Shown in pieces: positions 43,102 to 51,578 of a DNA stretch of 64,000 nt. The DNA is taken from contig CAVWKS010000004.1 of the NCBI GenBank assembly GCA_963755635.1, forward strand, positions 60,423 to 124,422. The letters run 5' to 3'. How positions within the stretch are numbered: position 1 is the first letter of the stretch; each line of letters opens with the position of its first letter. This DNA is from AC-32 sp963755635. Lineage in GTDB: Bacteria > Actinomycetota > Thermoleophilia > Gaiellales > Gaiellaceae. The notes under the pieces were generated by a model. The model saw nothing but the letters and a program-made list of their open reading frames with translations. It did no database searches and was not told where the DNA came from. The position numbers and the translations under genes are program-made.

Positions 43102-44972
43102 GGCGCCCGGCGCTGCTCAAGACACTGCTCGTCCTGGCCGTCGCGGCGCTGCTCGCGCCCGTCGCCGCCGGCGCGAGCGTGAACCTCCGCGGCGTCGACG
43201 CGACCGGCTACCCGACGATCCGCGCGACGGTGGTCGCGCCGGTCGCCTCCGACCAGCCGCCGACCCTGACCGAGAACGGTCAGAAGGTCATCGACCTGAC
43301 GGCGCAGAACCTCGCCTCGGCAAAGAGCGTCGTCGTCGCGATCGACCGCTCGCGCTCGATGGCGGGCAAGAAGCTGGACGACGCCGTCGCCGCCGCGCGG
43401 GCCTTCGTCGACTCGAAGGCGCCGAGCGACCAGGTCGCCGTCGTCGTGTTCGGCTCGAAGCCGGTGCAGCTGACGAGCTTCTCGTCCTCCACCATCGACG
43501 CGGACGACGCGCTGCGGACGATGGCGGTGGACTCGAAGTCAGGCACCGCGCTCTACGACGCGCTCGCGCTCTCGGCCCGGATGCTCAGCCACCAGGACGG
43601 GCGGGCCGCCGTAGTCGTGCTGCTGACCGACGGCAAGGACGTCTCCAGCCAGAGCTCGCTTCCTAGCGCGATCGAGGCCGCGAAGAAGGCCGGTGCGCTC
43701 GTCTATCCGATCGGCGTCGGCGCGTCGACCCAGACGGCCGTGCCGCTGCAGCAGATGGCGAACCAGACGGGCGGCGCCTACCACGGCGCGGCCACGAGCG
43801 GCTCGCTCAGGAGCGTGTACGCCTCGATCGGCGCCGAGCTCAAGCGCACGTGGCGTCTCGAGTACGTCACCGCCGCGCAGCCGGGCGACAAGCTCCACCT
43901 GCGCGTCGCGATCGATCCCGAAGGGGCGGCGTCTACCGACGTGACGGTGCCCGGGAACCTCGAGGCCGCGAGCCCGGGCGGGAACTCGCTGCCGGGACCG
44001 TTCTACTCCTCGCTCGGTGGGCTCGTGCTCGTCCTGATCGTCGCCTTCCTCGTGCTGACAGCCGCGGGCATCCTGCTCTCCGGCGGCAAGGGCTCGTGGC
44101 TGAAGACCCGACTCGCCCCGCACGTCGAGGGCACGAAGCGGAAGAGCGGGAGCCGCAAGAAGGGCGAGCGCTTCGCAGCCTTCGCCGGGCTGTTCCGCGC
44201 GACCGAGCGGGCGTTCGGCCACCGCGGGATCTGGAAGAAGGTGCACGTCCGGCTGGAGCGCGCCGACATCCCGCTGCGCACGGTCGAGTTCTTCTACCTC
44301 ACCACCGGCTGCGCCTTCCTGCTGATGCTCTTCGCCGCGCTCACGGGCCGCTCGACGATCGGGATCCTGATCGCGTTCGGCGTCGGCGCAGTGATCCCCT
44401 ACGTGTTCGTCTCGTTCAAGGCGCGCAGCCGGATGACGAAGTTCGAGGACCAGCTCCCCGACCTGCTGGTCACCCTGGCGGCCTCGCTCAAGGCCGGCCA
44501 CAGCTTCAAGCAGGGCATCCAGACGCTGGTCGACGAGGGCCAGGAGCCGGCGAGCAAGGAGCTCAGCCGCGTCATCACCGACACCCGGCTCGGCCGCCCG
44601 ATGGACGAGGCGCTGGCGGAGACCGCCGAGCGCATCGGCTCGAAGAACTTCTCATTCGTGATCACCGCGGTGACGATCCAGCGCCAGGTCGGCGGCAGCC
44701 TCGCCGGCCTGTTTGACATGGTCGCCGACACCGTCCGACAGCGGCAGCAGTTCGCGCGCAAGATCCGCTCGCTGACCGCGATGGGCCGCGCCTCGGCCTA
44801 CGTACTCGTCGGCCTGCCGTTCTTCGTCGCGATCGCGATCACGCTTCTGAACCCGACCTACATGGACCCGCTCTACCACACGTCCACGGGCCACATGCTG
44901 ATCATCATGGGGCTGGTGATGATCGCGTTCGGTTCCCTGATCCTGCGAAAAATCATCGCTTTCCGGGGGTGA
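43098..44972 (+). CDS. vWA-TadB fusion protein
   Basis: A 624-residue fusion. A signal peptide is followed by a vWA domain (about residues 70-260) with an intact MIDAS motif DRSRS in VVVAIDRSRSMAGKK and GTALYDALALS. A membrane helix joins it to a TadB/T2SSF domain with FEDQLPDLLVTLAASLKAGHS and further membrane helices. TadB is the inner-membrane platform; the added vWA suggests adhesion or sensing of metal/protein ligands. GTGA overlap with cpaF. Confidence 0.88.
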   Translation: MRRPALLKTLLVLAVAALLAPVAAGASVNLRGVDATGYPTIRATVVAPVASDQPPTLTENGQKVIDLTAQNLASAKSVVVAIDRSRSMAGKKLDDAVAAARAFVDSKAPSDQVAVVVFGSKPVQLTSFSSSTIDADDALRTMAVDSKSGTALYDALALSARMLSHQDGRAAVVVLLTDGKDVSSQSSLPSAIEAAKKAGALVYPIGVGASTQTAVPLQQMANQTGGAYHGAATSGSLRSVYASIGAELKRTWRLEYVTAAQPGDKLHLRVAIDPEGAASTDVTVPGNLEAASPGGNSLPGPFYSSLGGLVLVLIVAFLVLTAAGILLSGGKGSWLKTRLAPHVEGTKRKSGSRKKGERFAAFAGLFRATERAFGHRGIWKKVHVRLERADIPLRTVEFFYLTTGCAFLLMLFAALTGRSTIGILIAFGVGAVIPYVFVSFKARSRMTKFEDQLPDLLVTLAASLKAGHSFKQGIQTLVDEGQEPASKELSRVITDTRLGRPMDEALAETAERIGSKNFSFVITAVTIQRQVGGSLAGLFDMVADTVRQRQQFARKIRSLTAMGRASAYVLVGLPFFVAIAITLLNPTYMDPLYHTSTGHMLIIMGLVMIAFGSLILRKIIAFRG

Positions 44973-44976
44973 ATGA

Positions 44977-45885
44977 ATGCTGTTCGTGATCTTCCTCGGC
45001 CTCGTCTGTCTCGCGCTCGCGGCGTTTTTCGTCGGCGAGACGGTGACCGCGCCGGCGCGCGAGCGAAGAAGCTCCGTCCGCCGCGCGGCCCACTACGGCG
45101 CCACCCGAGCTCCCCTCGGCATGGTGCAGCGACCGTTCCGCGAGCGGGTACTCGTCCCGCTCGGCGAGCGCCTGGCCCACTGGACGCTGAAGCTCCACCC
45201 GAAGACGACCGTCGACGGCGTCAGCGCGCGCCTGCTGGCCGCCGGCCTCGGCCGCTCGCTCTCGCCCACGACGTTCCTCGCATTCAAGTCGGGCTTCGCC
45301 ATCGCCGGCATCCTGGTCGGCGCGTTCTTCGGCGGGGCCTTGACGGGAGCCAAAGGTGTCCTCTTCTGCTCGCTCGCCCTCGGCGGGATCGGCTTCATCG
45401 CGCCGGACTTCGTCGTCTCCGGCCGCGCCCGCGCGCGCAACGACCGGATCCGCTCCGAGCTTCCGGACGCACTCGACCTGATGGCCGTCAGCGTCGAGGC
45501 CGGCATGGGTTTCGACGGCGCCATCTCGAAGTTGACCGAGCACATGGAGGGCCCGCTGGCCGACGAGTTCGCGCTCACGCTGAGCGAGATCCGGATCGGC
45601 GAGTCGCGTCCCGACGCTCTCAAGAAGCTCTCCGAGCGCACCGGCACGCCCGAGCTCTCCTCGTTCGTCCGGTCCATCATCCAGGCAGACCAGCTCGGCA
45701 TCTCCCTCGGGCGCATCCTGCGCGTGCAGGCGACCGACAGCCGCCTCAAGCGCCAGGCCGCCGCCGAGGAAAAGGCGATGAAGGCGCCGATCAAGATGCT
45801 CTTCCCGACCGTGCTCTTCATCTTCCCGGCCATGTTCCTCGTGATCCTCGGACCGGCGTTCCTCAACCTCTCGAAGATCTTCTGA
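44977..45885 (+). CDS. tadC: Pilus platform protein TadC
   Basis: A 302-residue T2SSF-family membrane protein. RSELPDALDLMAVSVEAGMGFDGA is the conserved cytoplasmic block, and helices occur at both ends. TadC pairs with TadB in the inner-membrane platform of Tad pili. It lies 4 bp downstream of the fusion gene. Confidence 0.9.
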   Translation: MLFVIFLGLVCLALAAFFVGETVTAPARERRSSVRRAAHYGATRAPLGMVQRPFRERVLVPLGERLAHWTLKLHPKTTVDGVSARLLAAGLGRSLSPTTFLAFKSGFAIAGILVGAFFGGALTGAKGVLFCSLALGGIGFIAPDFVVSGRARARNDRIRSELPDALDLMAVSVEAGMGFDGAISKLTEHMEGPLADEFALTLSEIRIGESRPDALKKLSERTGTPELSSFVRSIIQADQLGISLGRILRVQATDSRLKRQAAAEEKAMKAPIKMLFPTVLFIFPAMFLVILGPAFLNLSKIF

Positions 45886-45902
45886 CCTGACCGGAGGCGA
45901 CC

Positions 45903-47342
45903 ATGGCCGATTCCCCTGAACACAAGTCAGCCGACACCGAGAAGGGGTTCGGCACCGGGCTGCGAGCGCAGCTCGAGCGCCGGCTGAGCGAGGAGACGGC
46001 CGCGCCGCCCGAGGCCCAGGGGACGCCGAACGTCGAGCTGCGCTTCGAGCTGACTGCGCGCCCGGCCGAGGGCGAGCAGCTGGCCGTCAACGGCGACCTG
46101 GGCACGCTCAGGGCCGAGCTCGAGGCCGCGCAGCGGCGCGAGGAGGCGCTGCGCCTCCGGCTCGAGAACCAGACCGTCGCGTTCGATGACGGCCGCAGCT
46201 CCGAACAGGAGCTCGCACGCAGGGCGGCGACACTCGACGAGCGCCAGGCCAAGCTGACCGAATTCGAGCAGGAGCTCGAGGAGCGCGAGCGCAAGGTGCG
46301 CGACGAGCGCGAGGCGATCGAGGCCGAGCACGCGCGCGTCGCCGAGCTCCAGGCCGAGGCGGCCTCGGACCAGCAGCTTGCGATGGAGCGCCAGGAACAG
46401 GCCGAGGCTCGAGTGCGCGAGCTCTCGGTGGCCGACCGCGACCGCGAGAAGGCGAAGTCCGAGGTGGCCAAGCAGTTCGCCGCGCTCGCGGATCGCGAGA
46501 GGAAGGCCGCGAGGCGCGAGCAGGAGCTCGAGACGCGCGAGCGCGCGTCCGATGCCCGGCTCCAGGGCCGCGAGCGGTCACTCGACAAGCGCGAGGCCGA
46601 GGTGCGCATGCGCGACAAGGAGGTCGGCGAGCGCGAGCGGAAGCTCGCGGCGCGCGAGGCCGACATGAAGAAGGAAGCGGCACGCGTCGCGGCCAAGGAC
46701 GAGGCGATCGGCGAGCGCGAGGCCCAGCTCCTGCTCAGGCAGGATCAGATGCGCAACGACGCCGAGCGCTTCGAGCGCGAGCTCAGCGACAAGGGCCGCG
46801 CCGCCGAGGACGCGATCGCCCGGGCGGAGGAGCTCGACCAGCGCGAGACCGAGCTGGCCGCGCGCGAAGCCGAGCTGAACCGGCTGCAGGCCTCGGTCTC
46901 CAATGCCGAGCGCGAGGCCAACCGCGGCCGCGACCTCGAGGAGTGGAACATCCGCCTCGAGCAGCGCGAGCGTGAGCTGGCGAAGCGCGAGGCCGACCTC
47001 GACAACTACGAGTCGACGACCGATTCGCAGAAGAAGCGGGTCGACCGACGGGAGACGCGGCTCTCCGGGATGGAGCAGTCGGTCCAGGAGCGGCTCAGGG
47101 AGCTGGACGACCGCGAGGCGGCGCTCGAGCTTCGCGAGGCCGGCTTCGAGGCCGATTACGAGATCCGGCTCGAAAAGCTGGAGAAGCGCGAGTCGATGCT
47201 CGTCGAGCTCGAAGAGCGCCTCGGCAAGCAGGAAGCCGAGGTTGCCGCGTACGTCGCGCAGGCGCAGACGGAGATCCAGCGGCGCGAGTCGCAGTGGTGG
47301 CAGCAACAGCTCGGCGACGACGCAGAAGTTCCGGCCGCCTGA
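45903..47342 (+). CDS. Long coiled-coil protein, Arg/Glu-rich
   Basis: A 479-residue protein, nearly all coiled coil from about residue 60. A repeating core such as RExELxxRExEL (for example AEDAIARAEELDQRETELAAREAEL) gives dense charge. There is no membrane helix or enzymatic motif. It follows tadC by 17 bp, making it the last gene of the Tad operon, and may scaffold the machine or tether it to the cell pole. Its exact role is unknown. Confidence 0.75.
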   Translation: MADSPEHKSADTEKGFGTGLRAQLERRLSEETAAPPEAQGTPNVELRFELTARPAEGEQLAVNGDLGTLRAELEAAQRREEALRLRLENQTVAFDDGRSSEQELARRAATLDERQAKLTEFEQELEERERKVRDEREAIEAEHARVAELQAEAASDQQLAMERQEQAEARVRELSVADRDREKAKSEVAKQFAALADRERKAARREQELETRERASDARLQGRERSLDKREAEVRMRDKEVGERERKLAAREADMKKEAARVAAKDEAIGEREAQLLLRQDQMRNDAERFERELSDKGRAAEDAIARAEELDQRETELAAREAELNRLQASVSNAEREANRGRDLEEWNIRLEQRERELAKREADLDNYESTTDSQKKRVDRRETRLSGMEQSVQERLRELDDREAALELREAGFEADYEIRLEKLEKRESMLVELEERLGKQEAEVAAYVAQAQTEIQRRESQWWQQQLGDDAEVPAA

Positions 47343-47373
47343 CCGGCGCGCGAGCCCCGGTTAGGATGTCGTC

Positions 47374-47580
47374 ATGACCTGGCAGGCATTCGTTCGCTTC
47401 CGTTCCGGCTCGACGACCCGAGCCGATGTCGCCGAGACCGAGGAAGAGGCCCGCGAGGCGCTCCGCGACGCGATGGGCCAGCTCAAGTCGAACGGGATCG
47501 GCACCGTCGGTCCGAGCCTCGTCGTCACCAAGGACGACCTCGAGTTCATCAAGCTCGAGCTGAAGCAACGCGACCAGTAA
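47374..47580 (+). CDS. Hypothetical protein, 68 aa
   Basis: A short acidic protein beginning TWQAFVRFRSGSTTRADVAET with an alpha-helical centre (EEAREALRDAMGQLKSNG) and a final strand-helix (PSLVVTKDDLEFIKLEL). It could be a compact beta-alpha-beta domain. It is on the same strand as, and 31 bp after, the coiled-coil gene. No family was recognised. Confidence 0.6.
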   Translation: MTWQAFVRFRSGSTTRADVAETEEEAREALRDAMGQLKSNGIGTVGPSLVVTKDDLEFIKLELKQRDQ

Positions 47581-47606
47581 CCCGCCGGCGCCCGTAACCT
47601 CCCGGC

Positions 47607-48707
47607 GTGGCCGAGCGCGTGCTCATCACCGGCGGCGCCGGGTTCATCGGCTCGCATGTCGCCGACGAGCTCCTGCGCGGGGGCTACGACGTCCGCGCGC
47701 TCGACGTCCTCGTCGACCAGGTCCACGGTGACGCGGCCGAGCGCCCCGGCTACCTGAACGGGGACGTGGAGCTGATCCCCGGCGACGTCCGGAGCGAGGA
47801 GGTCGTGCGCGGCGCGCTCGAGGGCGTGGACGCGGTCGTCCACCTGGCCGCGCGCGTCGGCGTCGGACAGAGCATGTACCAGCAGGCCGAGTACGCGGGC
47901 GCGAACACCCTCGGCACGGCCGTGCTGCTGGCGGCGCTCGCCGAGCACCCGGTCCGGAAGCTCGTCGTCGCCTCCAGCATGAGCATCTACGGCGAGGGCG
48001 CGTACGAGCCGGTTCCCGCGCAGGAGCGCTCGCGCGAGCAGCTCGAGCGGCGCGAGTGGGAGCCGCGCGGCGCGGGCGGCGAGCAGCTCGAGGCCGTCCC
48101 CACTCCCGAGACGAAGCAGCCCGCGCTCACCTCCGTCTACGCGCTGACGAAGTACGACCAGGAGCTGCTGTGCCTGCTCTTCGGCGGCTCGTACTCGGTG
48201 CCTACCGTCGCGCTGCGCCTGTTCAACGTCTACGGCCCGCGCCAGGCGCTCTCGAACCCGTACACCGGCGTGCTCGCGATCTTCGCGGCGCGCCTGCTGA
48301 ACGACAACGCGCCGGTCGTCTACGAGGACGGCGAGCAGCGCCGGGACTTCGTCCACGTCACCGACGTCGCCCGAGCCTTCCGCGTGGCGCTCGAGCAGGA
48401 CGGCGCGGACGGGCGAGCCGTCAACGTCGGCAGCGGCCGCGCCACCTCGATCCTCGAGATCGCGGACACGCTCGCGCGCCTCCTCGGCAAGCAGATCGAG
48501 CCCGAGCTCCCGGGCACCTTCCGCGCGGGCGACATCCGCCACTGCTTCGCCGACGTCTCGCTCGCCCGCGAGCTGCTCGGCTTCGACGCGCAAGTCGCGT
48601 TCGAGGACGGACTCGCCGAGCTCGCGGAATGGCTCGAGACCCAACCCGCAACCGACCGCTTCGACCAGGCCGCCAGCGAGCTGGCCGAGAGAGGACTGAC
48701 GAGATGA
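47607..48707 (+). CDS. NAD-dependent epimerase/dehydratase (UDP-sugar type)
   Basis: A 366-residue extended SDR. The nucleotide motif is LITGGAGFIGSHVADELL and the catalytic motif is YALTKYDQE with upstream SSMSIYGEG; NVYGPRQ and RRDFVHVTDVARAF are typical of UDP-glucose 4-epimerase-like enzymes. An insert of about 35 residues after the SMSIYGEG segment is Arg/Glu-rich. Likely acts in surface polysaccharide precursor synthesis. GTG start; the stop overlaps the next gene (ATGA). Confidence 0.88.
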   Translation: MAERVLITGGAGFIGSHVADELLRGGYDVRALDVLVDQVHGDAAERPGYLNGDVELIPGDVRSEEVVRGALEGVDAVVHLAARVGVGQSMYQQAEYAGANTLGTAVLLAALAEHPVRKLVVASSMSIYGEGAYEPVPAQERSREQLERREWEPRGAGGEQLEAVPTPETKQPALTSVYALTKYDQELLCLLFGGSYSVPTVALRLFNVYGPRQALSNPYTGVLAIFAARLLNDNAPVVYEDGEQRRDFVHVTDVARAFRVALEQDGADGRAVNVGSGRATSILEIADTLARLLGKQIEPELPGTFRAGDIRHCFADVSLARELLGFDAQVAFEDGLAELAEWLETQPATDRFDQAASELAERGLTR

Positions 48708-49162
48708 CCAACGCGACCCTGCACACGAACCACGGCGCGATCGAGATCGAGCTCTTCGACGACCACGCGCCCAAGACCGTCGAGAACTTCGTCAAGCTCG
48801 CGCGGGACGGCTTCTACGACGGCGTCACGTTCCACCGCGTGATCCCCGACTTCATGATCCAGGGCGGCGACCCGACCGGCACCGGGATGGGCGGCCCGGG
48901 CTACACCTTCGAGGACGAGTTCAACGACCAGAAGGTCGTCCGCGGCGCGCTCGCGATGGCGAACGCCGGGCCGAACACGAACGGCAGCCAATTCTTCATC
49001 GTCACCGCCGAGGCCACGCCCTGGCTGGACGGCAAGCACACGGTCTTCGGCCGCGTGACGAACGGGATGGACGCGGTCGACTCGATCTCCGCGGTCGAGA
49101 CCGACCCGGGCGACAAGCCCCGCGAGGCCGTCGTCATCGAGCGGATCGAGCTGCCAGGCTAG
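48704..49162 (+). CDS. Cyclophilin-type peptidyl-prolyl cis-trans isomerase
   Basis: A 152-residue cyclophilin. Catalytic and binding residues lie in VTFHRVIPDFMIQGGDPTGTG, ALAMANAGPNTNGSQFFI and WLDGKHTVFGRV. It catalyses proline isomerisation; no signal peptide, so cytoplasmic. It is coupled to the epimerase gene by ATGA and overlaps the convergent DUF2079 gene by 29 bp. Confidence 0.93.
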   Translation: MTNATLHTNHGAIEIELFDDHAPKTVENFVKLARDGFYDGVTFHRVIPDFMIQGGDPTGTGMGGPGYTFEDEFNDQKVVRGALAMANAGPNTNGSQFFIVTAEATPWLDGKHTVFGRVTNGMDAVDSISAVETDPGDKPREAVVIERIELPG

Positions 49163-50516
49163 GGGCAGCCGTCGCGGCCTCGAGCACGCTCACCGCTCCC
49201 CGTCGGCAGACAAGCCGGTAGCGGACGTCGCGCGGCGCGATTGGCCGCCCCGCCAGCGCCCGTCGCAGGAGATCCTGGTCCGTGGCGGGGGCGTCATGGG
49301 CTACCGCGAAATACGTCTCCCCCGCCTCTCTGGCCAGCGGCCTCACAACGGAGCGGTGGCTCAGGTGGGGGATCAGGCGCTCGGATGCCGCAACCGACGC
49401 TTCCGGCGGCACCGCATCCAAGCAGGAGTCGCTAAGCACCGCCCGGTGCGCCGACATCAGGTGGCCGAGGACCCCGAGCGGCCTCACCACGAAAGCGCTG
49501 AGCACGATCCCGACTGCGGCGGCGGCGGCGAGCGCGCGGCGGGACTGGGGCCGTAGCCGTCTCGCCCCGTCGATTGCCGCGAAGGCGAGCACGGGAGACA
49601 CCGGCAGGGAGTACTGGTAGCCCGTCGACCAGAAGGCCTGGTTCTGTGCCCAGAACCGCTCGCCGAGAGTCGGCAAAGCGACGAGCAGCAGCGGCGACGC
49701 AAGCGGCAGGAACAGCCACGCGCCGAAGGTCGCAGCGAGCGTCGTGGCCTTTGCCGTCCGGTCAAACGCCAGTGTCAGGGCCCGGTAGGGCCGCTCGAGC
49801 AAGGTCACCGCGGCGGCAGTCCAGTTCCGCCCGAGCCCCGGGTAGTCCCAGTAGTGGTACGGCCGGTCGGAGATCTCCGGGATGGCGAAGTCGAGCACGA
49901 ACGCGAACCACGCCATGCAGGTCGCCACCACGACGAGCCCGAAGCGCCACCGCTTCTGAACGACGAGCCCGTAGATCCCCATCGCGGCGAACGTCAGCGC
50001 GATGTCCTCTTTAGCGAGGCAACCGAGGACGAGCATCGCGGCGAAGAGCCGCGTTCGGCGCTCGAGCAGCGCCCAGAGCCCGAACGAGATCGCGGGAACG
50101 GCCACCGCGAGCTCGTGGAAGTCGAAGATCGCGCCCGCGAGTACGCCCCAGAAGGCAAGGAAGGCGAGCTGCGCGGCGGCTCCCGCGGCGGTTCCGAGCT
50201 GCTGGCGGCCCCAGTAGAAGATCGGCAGGCTAGCGGCGGCAAGGAGCAGGGCCTGCGAGACCAGGAGCACGCGGGCGTCGTTCCAGATCCAGTAGGCCGG
50301 CGCGAGCAGCATCAGTCCAGGATGGAAGTGGTCGCCGAGCAGGTTCGGCGTCCCTTTGACGGTGTTGCGGACGACCTCGAACCGGCTATAGCCCCAGATC
50401 GTCTGGTCGAAGATCCCGAGGTCGAAGCCGCCGCTCCCGAACCGGTCGTGCCGCCAGATCGAGATCGAGCTGTAGAAGAGGGCCGCGGCGCTCGCTGCCG
50501 CAAATGGCAGAGCCAT
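49134..50516 (-). CDS. DUF2079 membrane protein
   Basis: A 460-residue multi-spanning protein. After the first helix, FGSGGFDLGIFDQTIWGYSR and LLGDHFHPGLMLLAPAYWIW are hallmarks of DUF2079, a GT-C-like family. ATG 50516 precedes the first helix; the frame is open upstream but has no membrane character. It may be a glycosyltransferase of surface polymers, although this activity is not established for the family. Confidence 0.8.
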   Translation of the reverse strand: MALPFAAASAAALFYSSISIWRHDRFGSGGFDLGIFDQTIWGYSRFEVVRNTVKGTPNLLGDHFHPGLMLLAPAYWIWNDARVLLVSQALLLAAASLPIFYWGRQQLGTAAGAAAQLAFLAFWGVLAGAIFDFHELAVAVPAISFGLWALLERRTRLFAAMLVLGCLAKEDIALTFAAMGIYGLVVQKRWRFGLVVVATCMAWFAFVLDFAIPEISDRPYHYWDYPGLGRNWTAAAVTLLERPYRALTLAFDRTAKATTLAATFGAWLFLPLASPLLLVALPTLGERFWAQNQAFWSTGYQYSLPVSPVLAFAAIDGARRLRPQSRRALAAAAAVGIVLSAFVVRPLGVLGHLMSAHRAVLSDSCLDAVPPEASVAASERLIPHLSHRSVVRPLAREAGETYFAVAHDAPATDQDLLRRALAGRPIAPRDVRYRLVCRRGAVSVLEAATAAPSLAARSAR

Positions 50517-50789
50517 CTGCGCCGCTCTGGCAGGGCCTGCCCGATCCGGTTCACTCGGACGGGCGATCAGGCCGGAAGTGTAATGCCCGGGAGCGGGAGG
50601 GATGCCGAGGTCGAGCTGCCCGAAACTACGTAGCGCCGTCAGCGAGCGCCCCGATGACGGCGGCCGCAGGGACGCGAGATGCTCAACGGTGGTCCGAGAT
50701 CCCGGCGCGACCAGGAGCGTAAAAGGCTGTCGCGCGACAGGCCTCCCGGACGCAGGCCAGTCAACTGCGATCCAAAGGAGGATGACCGC
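50517..50789. promoter_or_regulatory. Divergent intergenic region with CTGTCGCGCGACAG palindrome
   Basis: The gap between the DUF2079 and SRPBCC genes. A perfect 14-bp palindrome lies at 50727-50740, about 50 bp before the SRPBCC ATG, a normal operator position. AAAGGAGG at 50774-50781 is a near-perfect ribosome binding site for that gene. Nothing else is recognised. Confidence 0.45.
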
Positions 50790-51221
50790 ATGGTCACGAT
50801 CGACAGGGACATCACCATCAAGGCGCCGCCGGAGAAGGTCTTTGGGTTCCTCGAGGACCCGAAGCACTTTCCCGAGTTCATGCCGAGCCTGATCGACGTC
50901 ACCGACGTCGAGAAGCTGCCGGCCGGCGGCTACCGGTACCACTGGGTCTACAAGCTCGCAGGCTTCAAGTTCGAAGGCGAGACGGAGACCACAGAGTTCT
51001 TCCCGCCCACGACGATCGTCGACAAGACGAAGGGCGAGATCGAGAGCACGTTCGCGTGGAAGTTCTTCCCGGAGAACGGCCACACGAAGGTGGAGCTCGA
51101 GATCGGCTACGAGGTGCCGAAGAAGCTGTTCGGCAAGTTCGCAGAGCCGTTCCTCCTCAAGCTCAACGAGCGCGAGGCCGAGATGGCGCTGGCGAACCTG
51201 AAGGACAGGCTCGAGTTCTAG
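50790..51221 (+). CDS. SRPBCC/polyketide cyclase-like protein
   Basis: A 143-residue SRPBCC (START-like) protein. VTIDRDITIKAPPEKVFGFLEDPKHFPEFMPS is the standard opening and the long C-terminal helix ends LLKLNEREAEMALANLKDRLEF. These proteins bind hydrophobic ligands in a deep pocket; ligand unknown. A perfect ribosome binding site and a strong terminator suggest a well-expressed monocistronic gene. Confidence 0.85.
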   Translation: MVTIDRDITIKAPPEKVFGFLEDPKHFPEFMPSLIDVTDVEKLPAGGYRYHWVYKLAGFKFEGETETTEFFPPTTIVDKTKGEIESTFAWKFFPENGHTKVELEIGYEVPKKLFGKFAEPFLLKLNEREAEMALANLKDRLEF

Positions 51222-51229
51222 CTCGATGC

Positions 51230-51261
51230 GATGCGGAGGGGCCTCAACGCCCCTCCGCATC
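51230..51261 (+). terminator. Intrinsic terminator after SRPBCC gene
   Basis: GATGCGGAGGGGC (51230-51242) and GCCCCTCCGCATC (51249-51261) form a perfect 13-bp stem with a 6-nt loop, 9 bp after the stop, followed by CCTTTC. It is the best-formed terminator in the window and could also serve the minus-strand DUF4242 gene. Confidence 0.8.
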
Positions 51262-51284
51262 CCTTTCATCGCTGCAAGGAGTCG

Positions 51285-51569
51285 CTAACAGACGGCGCCG
51301 CCGCGCGCCACGCTCTCCACCGCGGGGACGACGCGGATCAGCTGGATCCCCGCGCGCCGAGCGGCCGCTTCGACCTCAGCCTGCCCGGGTGCGTCGAGCA
51401 CGTGGAAGCTCGTCTCGTCCTCGCTGACGCAGATCGTGCGCCGGTAGACGACGGTCGTCCCCTCACGCGTGAGCGCGTTGGTGGCCGCCTCCAGCCGCGC
51501 CGCGGAGCTGGAGTCGGCGCCGGCGTTCGCCGGCTCGAATGCCTCGAGCAGATAGCGCGTCGTGTCGAT
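51285..51569 (-). CDS. DUF4242-type (SCO4226-like) small protein without a canonical start
   Basis: The minus frame downstream of the luxR stop encodes about 94 residues resembling DUF4242 proteins: TRYLLEAFEP, TTVVYRRTICVSEDETSFHVLDAPGQAEVEAAARRAGIQLIRVVPAVES. Related proteins include nickel-binding SCO4226. No ATG, GTG or TTG occurs before the conserved part; the likely position of the first residue reads ATC (51569-51567). Either a sequence error, a rare start, or a damaged gene. TAG at 51287-51285. Confidence 0.55.
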   Translation of the reverse strand: MDTTRYLLEAFEPANAGADSSSAARLEAATNALTREGTTVVYRRTICVSEDETSFHVLDAPGQAEVEAAARRAGIQLIRVVPAVESVARGGAVC

Positions 51570-51578
51570 GCTGCGAGG

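Noticed and set aside
45903..47342. SMC/RecN-type ATPase from the coiled-coil protein
   Set aside because: No Walker A, Walker B or signature motif is present at either end.
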